Part shown: in pieces, positions 1 to 10,700 of the stretch | Position numbering within the stretch: the first letter of the stretch is position 1 | Layout of the letters: every line of letters begins with the position of its first letter | From: Phylloscopus collybita | Taxonomy: Eukaryota > Chordata > Aves > Passeriformes > Phylloscopidae | DNA length: 64,000 bases | NCBI GenBank assembly: GCA_027886175.1 | Contig: JAJNNQ010000044.1 | Location: 186,001-250,000, forward strand | Direction: 5' to 3' | Made by a program: the position numbers and the translations under genes | The notes under the pieces: model-generated | Database searches by the model: none | Told to the model about the DNA's origin: nothing | The model's input: only the letters and a program-made list of their open reading frames with translations

Positions 1-118
1 ACAGGATGGGGGAGGGGGGCTCGGAGTCCCCTCCCCCCCCGCCGCCCCTCCCCCGCCCCCCCCCAACCCCCCCTCCCCCAAAAATTCCAGAGATTTCCCG
101 GCCCGGAGCCGCTCCCAC

Positions 119-3093
119 CTGCGGGCCCGGGGGTCCTCGGGGTCCTACGACCTGTGGGGACACCAAGGGGGGGCGACATCAGGGCTGGGGGGGTCCCGGC
201 CCCGTTTCTGGGGGGGTCTCAACCCCGCCCCCGCCCCCCCCCGCCGCAGCCCCTTTTTGGGATCTCCGCCCCACTCACATCTTTGATGTCACCGGGTTCA
301 CCTTTTTGTCCCTGTGAGGAGAAGCGAAGGGTGAGACCCCAAAACTGCCTCAAAACTCCTCTCCCTGCCCCCCCAGGGATGAGCCCAAAATCCCCAAATC
401 ACCCCGAGAGCCCCCCAAGGCCAAGCAAAGGATGAACCCAGAGACCACAAAACCGCCCCCAAATTCCCTCCAGAGGCCCCCCCCAAGCCCCCAAAACACC
501 CCCAAATCCGGGACAATTGCCCCCTCCCCCCCAATTCACTCACCTTGGGGCCAGGCTGCCCTGCAGGAACCCCCCCAAAAAAGAAAAATAAAGAGAAATT
601 AATGAGGGGAACAGAGGAATTTGGGGTGGGGGCAGCGCGAGATGGCTCCGTCCTGGGAGGGCTGTTGGGCCAAACTGGGGGGCACTGGGGGCTCCCCCAA
701 AGCGGCGAGGGGGTCCCGGGGGCCTTTGTGGGCGGCCTGGAGGCTTTTTGGGGGGGTGCTCAACCCTTTAATCCCCCCCAGCTGGGGCAGGGAAGGGTTA
801 AAAAAGGCAACTTTGGGGGGTTTGGAGGTTTGGGGGAGGCGGGTTTTGGGTTTTCTTTCATTTCAGGGTGAAATCCCCCAGCTGGGGAGCCGGATTGGGG
901 CTTTCTGTGGGGTTTCCATTCATTTTGGGGTCCATTCCCACAGTTTCGGGAGATTTCCACCAAAGCCCTTCTGCCGGGGGGGCAGAATCCCCTCCCACCA
1001 CCCTTTCCCCTCCCTTTTTTTTTTTTTTTTTGTTCTGTCTAAAATCCCCCAAAACCTCCAAATTTTCAACCAGGGCTAAAAACCTCGATGATTTTTTTTT
1101 CCCCTGGGGCTGATTCTCCCCCGTTGCTTTGGGGCGAAGTTGCCTTTTCCCCGCGCTTGCCGCATGGATGGCGCCATCCATGGCCGGGTAATTTATTTAT
1201 TAATTGGCTAATCGAGGGAAATAAATAAATTACAACCGCTGGGCTGCTCGGTGGGGCAAATGGGGCAGCACTCTCCGAAGGGGATCTCGGGGCTGGGGCA
1301 GTCCCGCATGTCCTCGCAGATGATCTCGTCGCACAGCACGGTCCCCGTGTCGCACACGCAGATCCGGCACGGCTCCGGCTTCCACACGTCCTTGTCGCTG
1401 TAGCGGTGCCCGTCCTGCAGGCAGCTGCCAGCCTCGGCTGCGGGGACAGCGCGGGGACAGCGTGGGGACAGCGCGGGGACAGCGCGGGGACAGCGCGGCG
1501 GGGAGGGGTGGCACTGCCAGCCTCGCTCTGAGCGCGGGGAGGAGGAGGAGGAGGAGGAAGGGGACTCCAAAGGGGCCCCGCAGCCCCCAGTGAGGGGGGA
1601 CAGCTCGGGGACAGCGTGGGGACAGCCAGCGGGGACAGCCAGCGGGGACAGCCAGCGGGGGGATGGTGGCGCTGCCAGCCCCGTTCTGAGCCCCCGAGAC
1701 AACGAAGGGGACGCAGCCCCGAGAAGCGACCCCCCCCGCCCCCGGGTCTCCCCGAGTGTCCCTGAGGCCCCCGCAGCTCTGGTGGCACCAGTGTCCCCAC
1801 GGGCTCGGCGACAAGGGGCGTTGATGTCCCCAGGCTGAACTCACGGGTGCCCTGGAGGTACCCGGGTGCTCCTGGGGGGTCCCGGGGGTCTCCCAGGGTC
1901 CCCAGGAGGTGCCTCGGGGTCCCCAAGCCGCACACCGGGGTCCCCAGCTGTCCCCAGGGTCCCTGGAATGTCCCCAGGGATGTCCCCAGGACACAGCCCA
2001 GGGCTGGCCCTCAGTGGACCCCCTGTCCCCAGCAGGGCCCTGTGACCCCAACCGGACCTGGCTGTCCCCAGTCTGTCCCCAGCGTGCCCCTGCTCCAGCT
2101 CATCTCCCACAGCCCCCTCTGTCTCCTCACTGTCACCTGCTGTCCCCATGTCCCACCTGTGACCCCTCGGCCCTCTCGGGCTGTCCCCTTCCTGTCCCCT
2201 TCTTGTCCCAGGCTGTCCCTGTGTGTCCCTGCTGTCCCTAAACTCCGTCCATGCCACACGCCTGGATCCCAAACTGTCCCCCAGTGTCCCCACCGTGTCC
2301 CCCACCCGGCTCGTGCCATCCTCCAGTGTCCCACGCTGTCCCTCCCTGCCCCTCCTTGTCCCCGCACTGTCCCCCCACGTGTCCCCCGCGCTGTCCCTCC
2401 CAGTTCCGCTTCACTTCCCGCTGTCCCCCGGTGTCCCCCCCGCTGTCCCCAGAACTTTCCCCCTTTGTCCCGTGCCCTGCGCCTCCAGCTCAGTGTCCCC
2501 ACGCTGTCCCCCGGTGCCTTCCTGCTGTCCCCCGCCCTCCTCCTGAAGTCTCCCGGTGTCCCCGCACTCCGCTCTGTCCCCTCCCCGCCACACTGAAACT
2601 GTCCCCCGATACCGCCCGATGTCCCCGTGCTGTCCCCCGGTGTCCCCACTCTCCGAGCTGGCCCCCACTGCCACTCGGAAACTTTCTCTGTCCATCCCAA
2701 AAGGTCCCGTAGTGTCCCCCGGTGTCCCCCGGTGTCCCCATCCCCTTTCCGCTCCCTGTCCCCTCCGTCCCCATTGTTCCCCGCTGTCCCCGCGCTGTCC
2801 CCCCCTCCCCTTGTCCGACTTTCCCTCAACGTGTCCCCCTCACCCCCCCGCTCCCGGCGAGGTCCCAAAACTTTCCCACCCCTCACCCCTCTGGGTCCCC
2901 GCTCTGTCCCCGCTCTGTCCCCGCTCCGTCCCCATCCCCGCCACTCACGGAGGTCTCGGTCCTGCGCGGCGGCGGCGGCGGCGAGGCAGAGGAGGAGGAG
3001 GAGCAGCAGCCCGGGCCGGGGGGCGGCTCCGGTGGCTCCGGTGGCTGCGGGCTCGGAGCGGCGGCCGCCGGGGGCCGGGCGGTGTCCGGGCAT
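119..3093 (-). CDS. COL2A1: Type II collagen alpha-1 chain, 5' part (exons 1-5)
   Basis: Fibrillar procollagen of cartilage and notochord, secreted. Five exons join in phase: 3093-2949 (start and signal peptide with a Leu7 core, ending QDRDL), 1437-1237 (von Willebrand C domain with ten Cys, including [17 protein letters not shown]), 560-544 (17 bp, GQPGPK), 311-279 (33 bp, [11 protein letters not shown]) and 151-119 (33 bp, [11 protein letters not shown]). The last three begin the N-propeptide Gly-X-Y repeat, and the 17- and 33-bp sizes match the known COL2A1 exon pattern. The gene continues off the left edge. Exon 2 is the cassette that distinguishes procollagen IIA from IIB. Its donor is weak (G|GTTGTAAT) and followed by AU-rich sequence. 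The signal region from the chosen Met is long (about 46 residues), so the start is less certain than the exons. Identity is very secure; other fibrillar collagens fit the VWC sequence less well. Confidence 0.95.
1438..2948 (-). other. COL2A1: COL2A1 intron 1, GTCCCC-rich, with copies of the exon 2 edge
   Basis: This 1.5-kb intron is made largely of short GGGGACAG/CTGTCCCC repeats. Beside exon 2, the exon's first bases (minus-strand GAGGCTGGCAG) recur at 1511-1534 and 1668-1691, each next to AG. In mammals this intron carries a SOX9-dependent enhancer. I could not identify such an element by eye. Confidence 0.5.
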
Positions 3094-3475
3094 GGCGAGG
3101 CGGCTGCGCCCGATCCGCGCCCGGGGCCGGCAGTGCCCGCTCGGCCCCGCGGCCCCGTTTAAGTCCCGGCCCCGCCGCCCCCCGGAGCTGTAACCCGAGC
3201 CGGGCCGGCCCCGCCGGGCCCCCCGGACCTTCCCCCGGTGGCCCCGGACCCTCCCCCGGCCCCCGAGCCGGGCAGGCCCTCCCGAGCCCTCCCCGGGCCC
3301 CCCGGGCCCTCCCCCGGCCACCACCGGGGCCAGAGCGGGCGGAGGGACCCGGGCTGAGGGGGGGTCTGGGGTTTGGGGGATACGGGGTTTGGGGTGCGTG
3401 GGTTTAGGGGGTGTGGGGTTTGGGGGGTGTGGGGTTTGGGGGATGCCAGGAGTGAGGCCGTGCAGCCCATCCTTT

Positions 3476-3634
3476 CCCACCCCACCCCACCCCACCCCAC
3501 CCCATCCCATCCCACCCCACCCCACCCCACCCCATCCCATCCCACCCCACCCCACCCCACCCCATCCCATCCCATCCCATCCCATCCCATCCCATCCCAT
3601 CCCATCCCATCCCATCCCATCACCATTCCCATCC
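3476..3634 (+). repeat. (CCCAT/CCCAC)n pentanucleotide array in the COL2A1 promoter region
   Basis: About thirty pentamers. CCCAC and CCCAT alternate in blocks on the left and resolve to pure CCCAT on the right (roughly 3560-3620). It lies about 0.4-0.5 kb upstream of the COL2A1 start codon. The same pentamer in opposite orientation, (GGGAT)n, occurs in a PFKM intron at 22.2 kb. It produces long open reading frames in all frames, none of them genes. Confidence 0.9.
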
Positions 3635-4746
3635 CATTCCCGGCTCTTGGGAAAATCGGGATACCCCCGACCCCGCCCCGGGATGTGACACCCCCTCCCC
3701 CCAACTCCGTCCTCCCTCGCCCCCCTCGCGGTGTCCCCAAATCCCCGCCCCCCTCTGGGGCCCCCTCGGGCCCAGCCCGACCCCTCCCCCCGTTCCTTGT
3801 CCCCGTTCCCGGCGGAATTCCCGGCAGCAATTCTGGGATCGGGCTGGGGGACCAGGGGAAAGCCCCCGGCCCCAAACCCAGCACGGCCCTGCCCCGAACT
3901 GCCCCGCCTGGGTCGGGGCCCGGCACCATCCTCTCCCCCAAACCCCCCAAAATTCCCCCAAATCGCCCCCAGTTTTCCCCCAAAGGCCCCGTAAAACTCC
4001 CCCACATTTTTAGGAGTTAGGGGGGATTTGGGGGGGTGGATCCGAGGGGGTTCTGGGGAGGATTTGAGGGACTTTTGAGGGGAATTTAAGGGGAGTTTGA
4101 GGGAGACTGGGGGGTCTGAGTGGGATTTGATGTTTTTGGGGGGGGGCTGAGGGGACTTTGAGGGGAAGCTGGGGGGGATTTGAGGGAGTTTTTGGAGACA
4201 TTTTTGAGGGGACTTGGGGGGGGTGGGTTGGGCGGGATTTTGAGGGGTTTGGGAAGAGTTTTTGGGGGGGTTGAGGGCAATTCGGGGGATTTGGGGGCTC
4301 CCAGCCGCAGCAGGTGGAAGAGCGCTCGGCGTGGCCGGATCTGGCCGGGAGCGGGGCCAGCCTTTGGCTGCGGCCGCCGCTTTCCGATGGAACAGAAAAT
4401 TTGGGAATAAATCAAAGGGCCGGGGAGGCGCTCCCCGAGCCCCCCCCCAGGGTGACAGAGCCGGGCCCGGGCCGGGGGCGCCTCACCCCCTCCAGAACCC
4501 CCCCAAGTCTGGGCAAGCTCCCCAAATGCGGCGTGGGGACAACGCGCGGGGACAGCCCCTGCCCCGGGGACATCGCTGCCCGCTCTCCTCCCAGCGGGGA
4601 CATGCAGGTGGCACTGGTGGCACTGGTGGCACTGGTGACAGAGGTGACAGACGCTGGTGGCGCTGGTGGAAGTGGCGGTGGCAGAGGTGAGGCCGGGCCC
4701 CCACCGGGTTTGTCCCTTGGTCCCGGTCCCTGATGGCTTCTGCAGA

Positions 4747-5035
4747 GCGGGGACAGGAGGGGACAGCGGGGGACAGGGGGGACAGGGGGGGACGGGAGGA
4801 AGGGACGGGGGGGACAGAAGGGGACAGAAGGGGACAGCGGGGGACAGGGGGGACAGGGGGGGACAGCGGGGGACAGGGGGGACAGGGGGGGACAGGAGGG
4901 GACGGGAGGAAGGGATGGGGGGGGACAGAAGGGGACAGAAGGGGACAGAGGGGGACAGGAGGGGACGGGAGGGACAGGAGGGGACAGGAGGGGACTGGGG
5001 GGACAGGAGGGGACAGCGGAATGGGAGGACGCAGC
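4747..5035 (+). repeat. GGGGACAG minisatellite
   Basis: Imperfect tandem repeat built from AGGGGGGACAGGAGGGGACAG-like units of 8-10 bp. It is strongly purine-biased on the plus strand and lies upstream of COL2A1. Open frames through it translate to GDRGDRGG-type low complexity and are not genes. Confidence 0.85.
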
Positions 5036-5389
5036 GCGGGGAGAGGATGGAACAAACCGAGTTCAGGGTAAAGAAATAATTTCCCAATTTGGGATCGAAG
5101 GGTTCCGGTTTGGCACCAAATGATCCCAAAAGGGGACGGACCCCAGCCTGGACGGGGACAGCGAGGGGACACCGGGACGGGGGGGGCGCGGGGGGGGGCG
5201 TGGCTCGGGACCGAACCGGCCCAGTGGGTGGGACCACCCACCCCATTGTCCCCTCGGGTGTCCCCACCCCGGTGCCACCACCGCGAGCGTCACCCGGCCC
5301 CGTCCCGATGGATTTGGGACTGGATTTTCCCGCCCCAAACTCCCCAAATCCCCCAATTTAGGCTGAAAACTGCTCTGGGAGCGGAGGGG

Positions 5390-5890
5390 GAAATTAATTT
5401 TTTACCATTTTTCCCCGTTTCCCCCCCATTTTTATCCCATTTCCCCCCATTTTTATCCCATTTCCCCCCGTTTTTACTACAATTTTGCCCCATTTTTGTC
5501 TCATTTTGGCCCAATTTTTCCTCCATTTCAGTCCAAATTTTGCCTCATTTTTGCCCCCTTTCAGCCCCATTTTTACTCCGTTTTGGTCCCATTTTTAACC
5601 CAAATTTCCCCATTTTCACCCCATTTAAAGTTCATTTCTGCCCAATTTTTACCCCATTTTGCCCTATTTTAATCCCATTTCCCCCCACTTTTACTCACAT
5701 TTTCCCCCAATTTCTCACTGACTTTTCCCCTAATTCTGCCCCATTTTGACCCAAATTTCCCCCCATTTCCACCTCATTTTCCCGGCATTTTTGCCCCATT
5801 TCTGCCCCATTCTCCCCCCAAATTTTCTCCCACTTCCCCCATTTTCCTCCCTTCCCTCTCAATTTTTCCCACTTTCCCAAAACACCCAGT
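5390..5890 (+). repeat. Pyrimidine-rich CCCCATTTTT repeat
   Basis: Degenerate tandem repeat of CCCCATTTTTGCC-like units, almost purely pyrimidine with scattered A and G, about 500 bp long. A similar polypyrimidine stretch fills CDK2 intron 6. No coding content. Confidence 0.7.
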
Positions 5891-6774
5891 CCCACAAAAA
5901 CCCCAAAGCCAGAGAGGGAATTCCTCACCGGGGGCAGCCAGGAATTTTTTTTTTTTTTTTTCCCTTCAGAAAGGGCTTTTTATCAACACAAAAACTCCCC
6001 AGATCCCATTTTTTTCCCCTCTGGCACCTTGCAATTACCTCAGATCTGCCCCCAAATATTTCCCGGGATCCATTTGGGATTGGGGAGCAGAAAAAGGATC
6101 TTTGTGTCCCCCCCTCCACCCAGAACCTCCAATTTTTATTTTTTTCCTCCTAATTTTGCAGCCATTTCACTCTATGTTTTTAATCATCCCAGAAAATTTC
6201 TTATTAAAATTGAATATCTAATGATACAAAAATTACATTGCTTTTTGAACCTCAAATTGATTTTTTTAAGGGGATCCAGAACCCCCTCAATCCCCACTTT
6301 TGGGGGAGGTAAAGCCCCAATAATCCCCAATTTTGGGGTGAATTTACCCCCTAAAAATTAATTGTAGGGACACAAAACCTGCTTTTAACCCGTGAAAGAA
6401 ACCCTAAATCCCAAATCCCGGCCCCAAATCCCTTTTTTCAGTTTAGGGTCTTCCCTTCCACTCCTTTTCCTGGTGGGTAGAGCCCCAAAAATCCCTTTTT
6501 TCACCCCATTTTGGGGGGGTTTTGTCGCACAGAGCCCCTTTGTCCCTTTTCCCCCTGGAAAGGTGGGAAGGGGCCCGAAATGGGGGAAAAAAAACCGGGA
6601 ATTTTTGTGGGATGAGGTCAAAGCCTTCCCCCCCCAGCGCGGCCTCTTCCTCCTCCTCCTTTCCCTCCTCCCCCTTTTTTGGGATGAAAAGGCGATTTTT
6701 TGGGAAAGGTACAAAGGGATCCTTTCAGGGAGCGTGGGGGGGGGAGCTCAGGGCCCCACCGGGGATTTTTTGGG

Positions 6775-7150
6775 GGGTTATTTTGATTTATTTTGGTTTA
6801 TTTTGATTTATTTTTATTTTAGAATGATTTGATTGTTCGGGTTTTTTTTATAATTTTTTTGGTATTTCTTAGATATTTTTTGTCATTTTCTATGCACTTT
6901 TGTGGTTTTTTTTTATTTTATTTTGTGGGGGGAGTTGTGTATTTTTGAATATCGTTTGGCATTTTTTTGGATATTTTTTGCGTATTTTTGTGTGTCTTTT
7001 TTATATTTTTGGGGGTATTTTTGTGTATTTTTATAATTTTTTGGGGGCTTTCATTTTTTTAAAATATTTTTTTCTCATTTTTTTATATTTTTGTGTACTT
7101 TTAAATATTTTTCAAATATTTTATTTTTAAAATATTTTGGAGGTATATTT
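6775..7150 (+). repeat. T-rich low-complexity block
   Basis: About 375 bp dominated by TTTTATTTTGG-like text, a sharp compositional break in a GC-rich region. It may be a degenerate poly-T expansion. It mirrors the A-rich block at 46.8-47.27 kb. Confidence 0.7.
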
Positions 7151-8279
7151 TGTGTGGTTTTTTCATGTGTGAGGTATTTTGGGGGTGAAGTGTTGGGAAT
7201 TTGGGGCAGAATCCCGGGAATTTGGCGTGAAACACTGGGAACCAAATGAACCAGGTTGGGGGGATCCTTTGGGATTTTTCCTTTTTAGGGATTTTTCCCC
7301 CTGGAATTTTTTTTTCCCTTGGGGTCACCCTGAGTAGCGGGGAGTCGCTTCACCCTTCAATTTTTTAGGATCCTCCCCCAAAATTTGGGGGGTTTTGCCT
7401 CCTAAATGCCTGAAATTCAGGATTTCCATCCAGCTCCAAACCCTGAAAGTTTCCCTTTTTTTTTTTTTTTTTCTGCTGTCTGGAGTGAGGAAGAGGCAAA
7501 GAAACTCAGGATTTAGGATCCTTTGATGGCAAAGCCTCCCATCCCCCCACCCCCCAAAAAAAACCTATTTGGGGTGGCACTGAGCCAGGGCCCCAAAAGC
7601 CACGGGGACAAAGCTGCCCCTGTGTCCCAGAACCGGAAAAATCCCAAAAAATAAATAAATCCAGGAAAAAAAAAATTAAAAAAAAAAAAAGAAATAAAAC
7701 CACCAAAAACACCCAAAATCCCCAAAAAACCCTGACCCTAAAAGGGACTTTTATTTTTTTTTTAATGGGAGCTGGGCCAAGGGTCCCAAGGTTTGAAGGG
7801 AGATCGGGTTCAGGGATTTTTTTTTTTTTTTTTTTTTTTTGAGGGGAAAAAAAACCGGAAAAAAGCCCAGCAGGGCCGTGGGTTAATTAATTAATTAACG
7901 AGGCCTCGGGGCTGTGGGGGATTAATGGGGTGGGGGGGGTCGTTAGGACGAATTAGGATCAGGAGGCTCCTGGAGTGTGAGGACCCTGCCCCTGCTTGTG
8001 GTGAAAAATGCCCCCAAATCACCCCAAAATTGGAGTTTTGGGGGCACAGCCCTGACCTGGATGGTTTGGGGTGAAAAATGACCCCAAATTACCCCCAAGT
8101 TCCCCCCAAAGGATCCCAAATTTGGGCTTTGGAGGGTTAAAAATGCCTTGCTTGGGGTTTAGGGTTAGAAATGACCCCAAATGACCCCAAAATGACCCCA
8201 AAATGAACCAAATTGGGGTTTTGGGGAGTGGGGGAGATCTGACCCGGCTCTGCTGGGGTTCAAAATGACCCCAAATGAC

Positions 8280-9000
8280 CCCAAATGACCCAAAGTTGGG
8301 GGCTTGGAGGGGCAGCTCTCAACTCTGAGGTCTCCCAGCTCAGAATTTGGGGACCCAACCCTGAATTTTGGGGAATCTTTCCCAGATTTTGGGGCATCTT
8401 ACTTGGATTTGGGGTGTCTGTGTCTGATTTTGGGGCAGGCATCCCTGTTTTGGGGGCATTTTTCAGGGATTTTGGGACATTTTTCAGAGATTTGGGGGCA
8501 TTTTTTGGGGCATTTTCCTAGGATTTTGAGGCATTATTTTGGATTTTGGGAGCATTTTTCAGGGATTTTGGGGCATTTTCCCAGGATTTTGAGGCATTAT
8601 TTTGGATTTTGGGGCATTTTTCAAGGATTTTGGGAGATTTTTCGGAGATTTGGGGGCATTTTTTGGGGCATTTTCCCAGGATTTTGAGGCATTATTTTGG
8701 ATTTTGGGAGCATTTTTCAGGATTTTGGGGCATTTTTTGGGGCCTTTTCCCAGGATTTTGGGGCATTTTTGGGGGCATTTTCCCAGGATTTTGAGGCATT
8801 ATTTTGGATTTTGGGGCATTTTCCCAGGATTTTGGGACATTTTTCAGAGATTTTGGAGCATATTCCCAGGATTTTGGGGCATTTTTCAGGGATTTTGGGA
8901 CATTTTTCAGAGATTTTGGGGCATTTTCCCAGGATTTTGAGGCATTATTTTGGATTTTGGGGCATTTTCCAGGGATTTGGGGGCATTTCCCGGTTTTCAG
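8280..9000 (+). repeat. Minisatellite, unit about 20 bp (GGATTTTGGGGCATTTTTC)
   Basis: Roughly thirty imperfect copies of an ATTTTGGGGCATTTTCCAGG-like unit, with a higher-order form containing TTTTGAGGCATTATTTTGG. Looser copies continue at 9255-9420. It lies just beyond the SENP1 3' end. Confidence 0.85.
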
Positions 9001-9531
9001 GGCGCCGCCGCCTCCCGCGGGCAGCACGGGGGCTCCGTGTCCCGGATTTTTTGGGGATTTTTTGGGATGTTTGGAACTCGGGATTCCCGGCAGAGCCGAG
9101 CTTCGCCCTCGCTGCCAGCCCCAAACCGCGGCCCCACAAAGGGCGCTTCAATCCCAAATCCCGGCTGCTTTTTCTGGGAATTTTCGTAAAAATATCGAGA
9201 GCTCCAGGCCAGAGGGGGAGGGAATTCCTGACAGGATCTGAGGGGTCATTTCCTACAGGATTTCGGGGCATCTTCGGGGCTTTTGGGAGCGTTTTCACTG
9301 CCTTTGGGGACATCTTCCCTGGAGTTTTTGGGCATCTGCCTCAGATTTGGGGCATCTTTCCCTGATCCTGGGGTTTTTCCTGGATTTTGGGGCACATTCC
9401 CAGGATTTTGGGGCACTTTTCCCTGATTTCTGCAGCTGAGGACCAACAACCCCAAACCCTTTTGAGATTCCCATTCCAAGGAGCACCAAAAGCAGGAAAA
9501 TTCCACAATTCCAGGGTGGTTTGTTTTTTTT

Positions 9532-10700
9532 TTTATTCAGACCTTTATTTCCAATAAAAGATAAAAAAAGTAGGAAATGAATCCGGTATAAAAGAGGGCA
9601 GGGGAACTCGGGATCCAAAGGGACAAAAGGGCCAGGAAAACTGGGAAAAGGGCTCCAAGAATTCAGGAATTCCGTACAAAACTTCAGCTCCCAACTCGGG
9701 AAAAATAGAAAAAATTCCCAGCGAGAGGGGAAAATACAAAAATTTGGGATTTTTTCCCCACTTTTCTTCTCCTTAAAAATCTTCTTTTCCACCAGGAAGA
9801 GCAACTCCAGAGGCTTGGGAAGCTCCAAAACAAAACAAAACAAAACAAAACAAAAAATCAGGAATAAATTAGTCCAGGGAGAGGTGGGAAAAGCTCCCCA
9901 AAGAAATCCTGTGGCTTTAAATGGGGAAAAATGGAAGGGATTCCAGAATTTTGGGGCTTTTCCCTTGGCTCTGCACTTCCTGGGATTTTCGGAGGGGTTT
10001 TTTTCCTGGAAGTGGGAAAAGCAGCTGGGAAAAGCAACAGGAGCTGCTGCGATGAAGCGGCTTGAGAGGGAGGGGGAAATTCCCAAAAAATTCTCAAAAA
10101 ATCCTGGATTTTTCCTCAGGTTTTGGGGTTTATCCCTCGGAAAAGCAAACTTTGGGTACAAATCCGGAGGAATTCTGGCATTCCGGAGCTTAATCTCAGA
10201 AAAAAAAAAAAAAAAGGTGCTAAAAAGCAGGAATTTGGGAAGAAAAATTGGGAAAAAATGGGATTCAAGCAGGAATTATTCCCAGGCATCCCAGTCCAGG
10301 TTTTCTCATGGATAAAATCCCCAGACTTAGGGAATGAGGGGGAAAAATGGGAATGATCCCCAAAAATTCCCTCCAGAACCAAACCCTTCCCTTGCTTTTC
10401 CCAAATCCATGGAGGCACCTCCCCCTTTCTCCTGAAAATCCAGCTCCAAAAAAAGCCCAAAATTCCCAAATTCCCCCCATCCCAGCAGACGGAAAAGCAG
10501 GAAAATCCATCCTGGAATCTCAAAAAGAGGGAAAAAAAAACTCCAAAAGATCCCAACTGTGCTTCCAAACTTTTCTATTCCCCCTGAATCCAGGGGGTTT
10601 TTTTGGGAAGAGCAGGACCCGGAGCTGCTTGGCTGCATCCCGAGGAGAATCCCGGGATTCTTCTGATCCAAATCCATGGAATTTCAGGATTTTTCTGGCA
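9532..10700 (-). other. SENP1: SENP1 3' UTR with two polyadenylation signals
   Basis: From the SENP1 stop (10701-10703) to two minus-strand AATAAA hexamers, at 9549-9544 and 9537-9532. Between them and the stop there is no other gene. The message should end about 10-30 bases below 9532. Confidence 0.7.

Larger units (their letters stand above)
3640..9525. other. COL2A1-SENP1 intergenic spacer, no gene seen
   Basis: About 6 kb between the COL2A1 promoter and the SENP1 3' end. I see no exon with homology to a known protein. It holds a GGGGACAG minisatellite (4.75-5.03 kb), pyrimidine-rich CCCCATTTTT repeats (5.4-5.9 kb), T-rich low-complexity DNA (6.78-7.15 kb), and a GGATTTTGGGGCATTTTTC-type array (8.3-9.0 kb). 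A GC-richer patch at 4.30-4.42 kb and another at 9.00-9.13 kb stand out from the repeats but match nothing I recognise. Confidence 0.6.

Noticed and set aside
1841..2712. Overlapping open frames in GTCCCC repeats of COL2A1 intron 1
   Set aside because: Simple repeat translated as SPCPPVSP. No homology, and open in several frames.
2011..4005. A 664-codon minus-strand frame through the COL2A1 promoter and intron 1
   Set aside because: It reads through the pentamer array, exon 1 and intron repeats. Only the 145-bp exon 1 part is real.
8304..9365. Plus-strand frames of repetitive GHFPRILRHYFGFW residues
   Set aside because: They are translations of the ATTTTGGGGCATTTTCC minisatellite.
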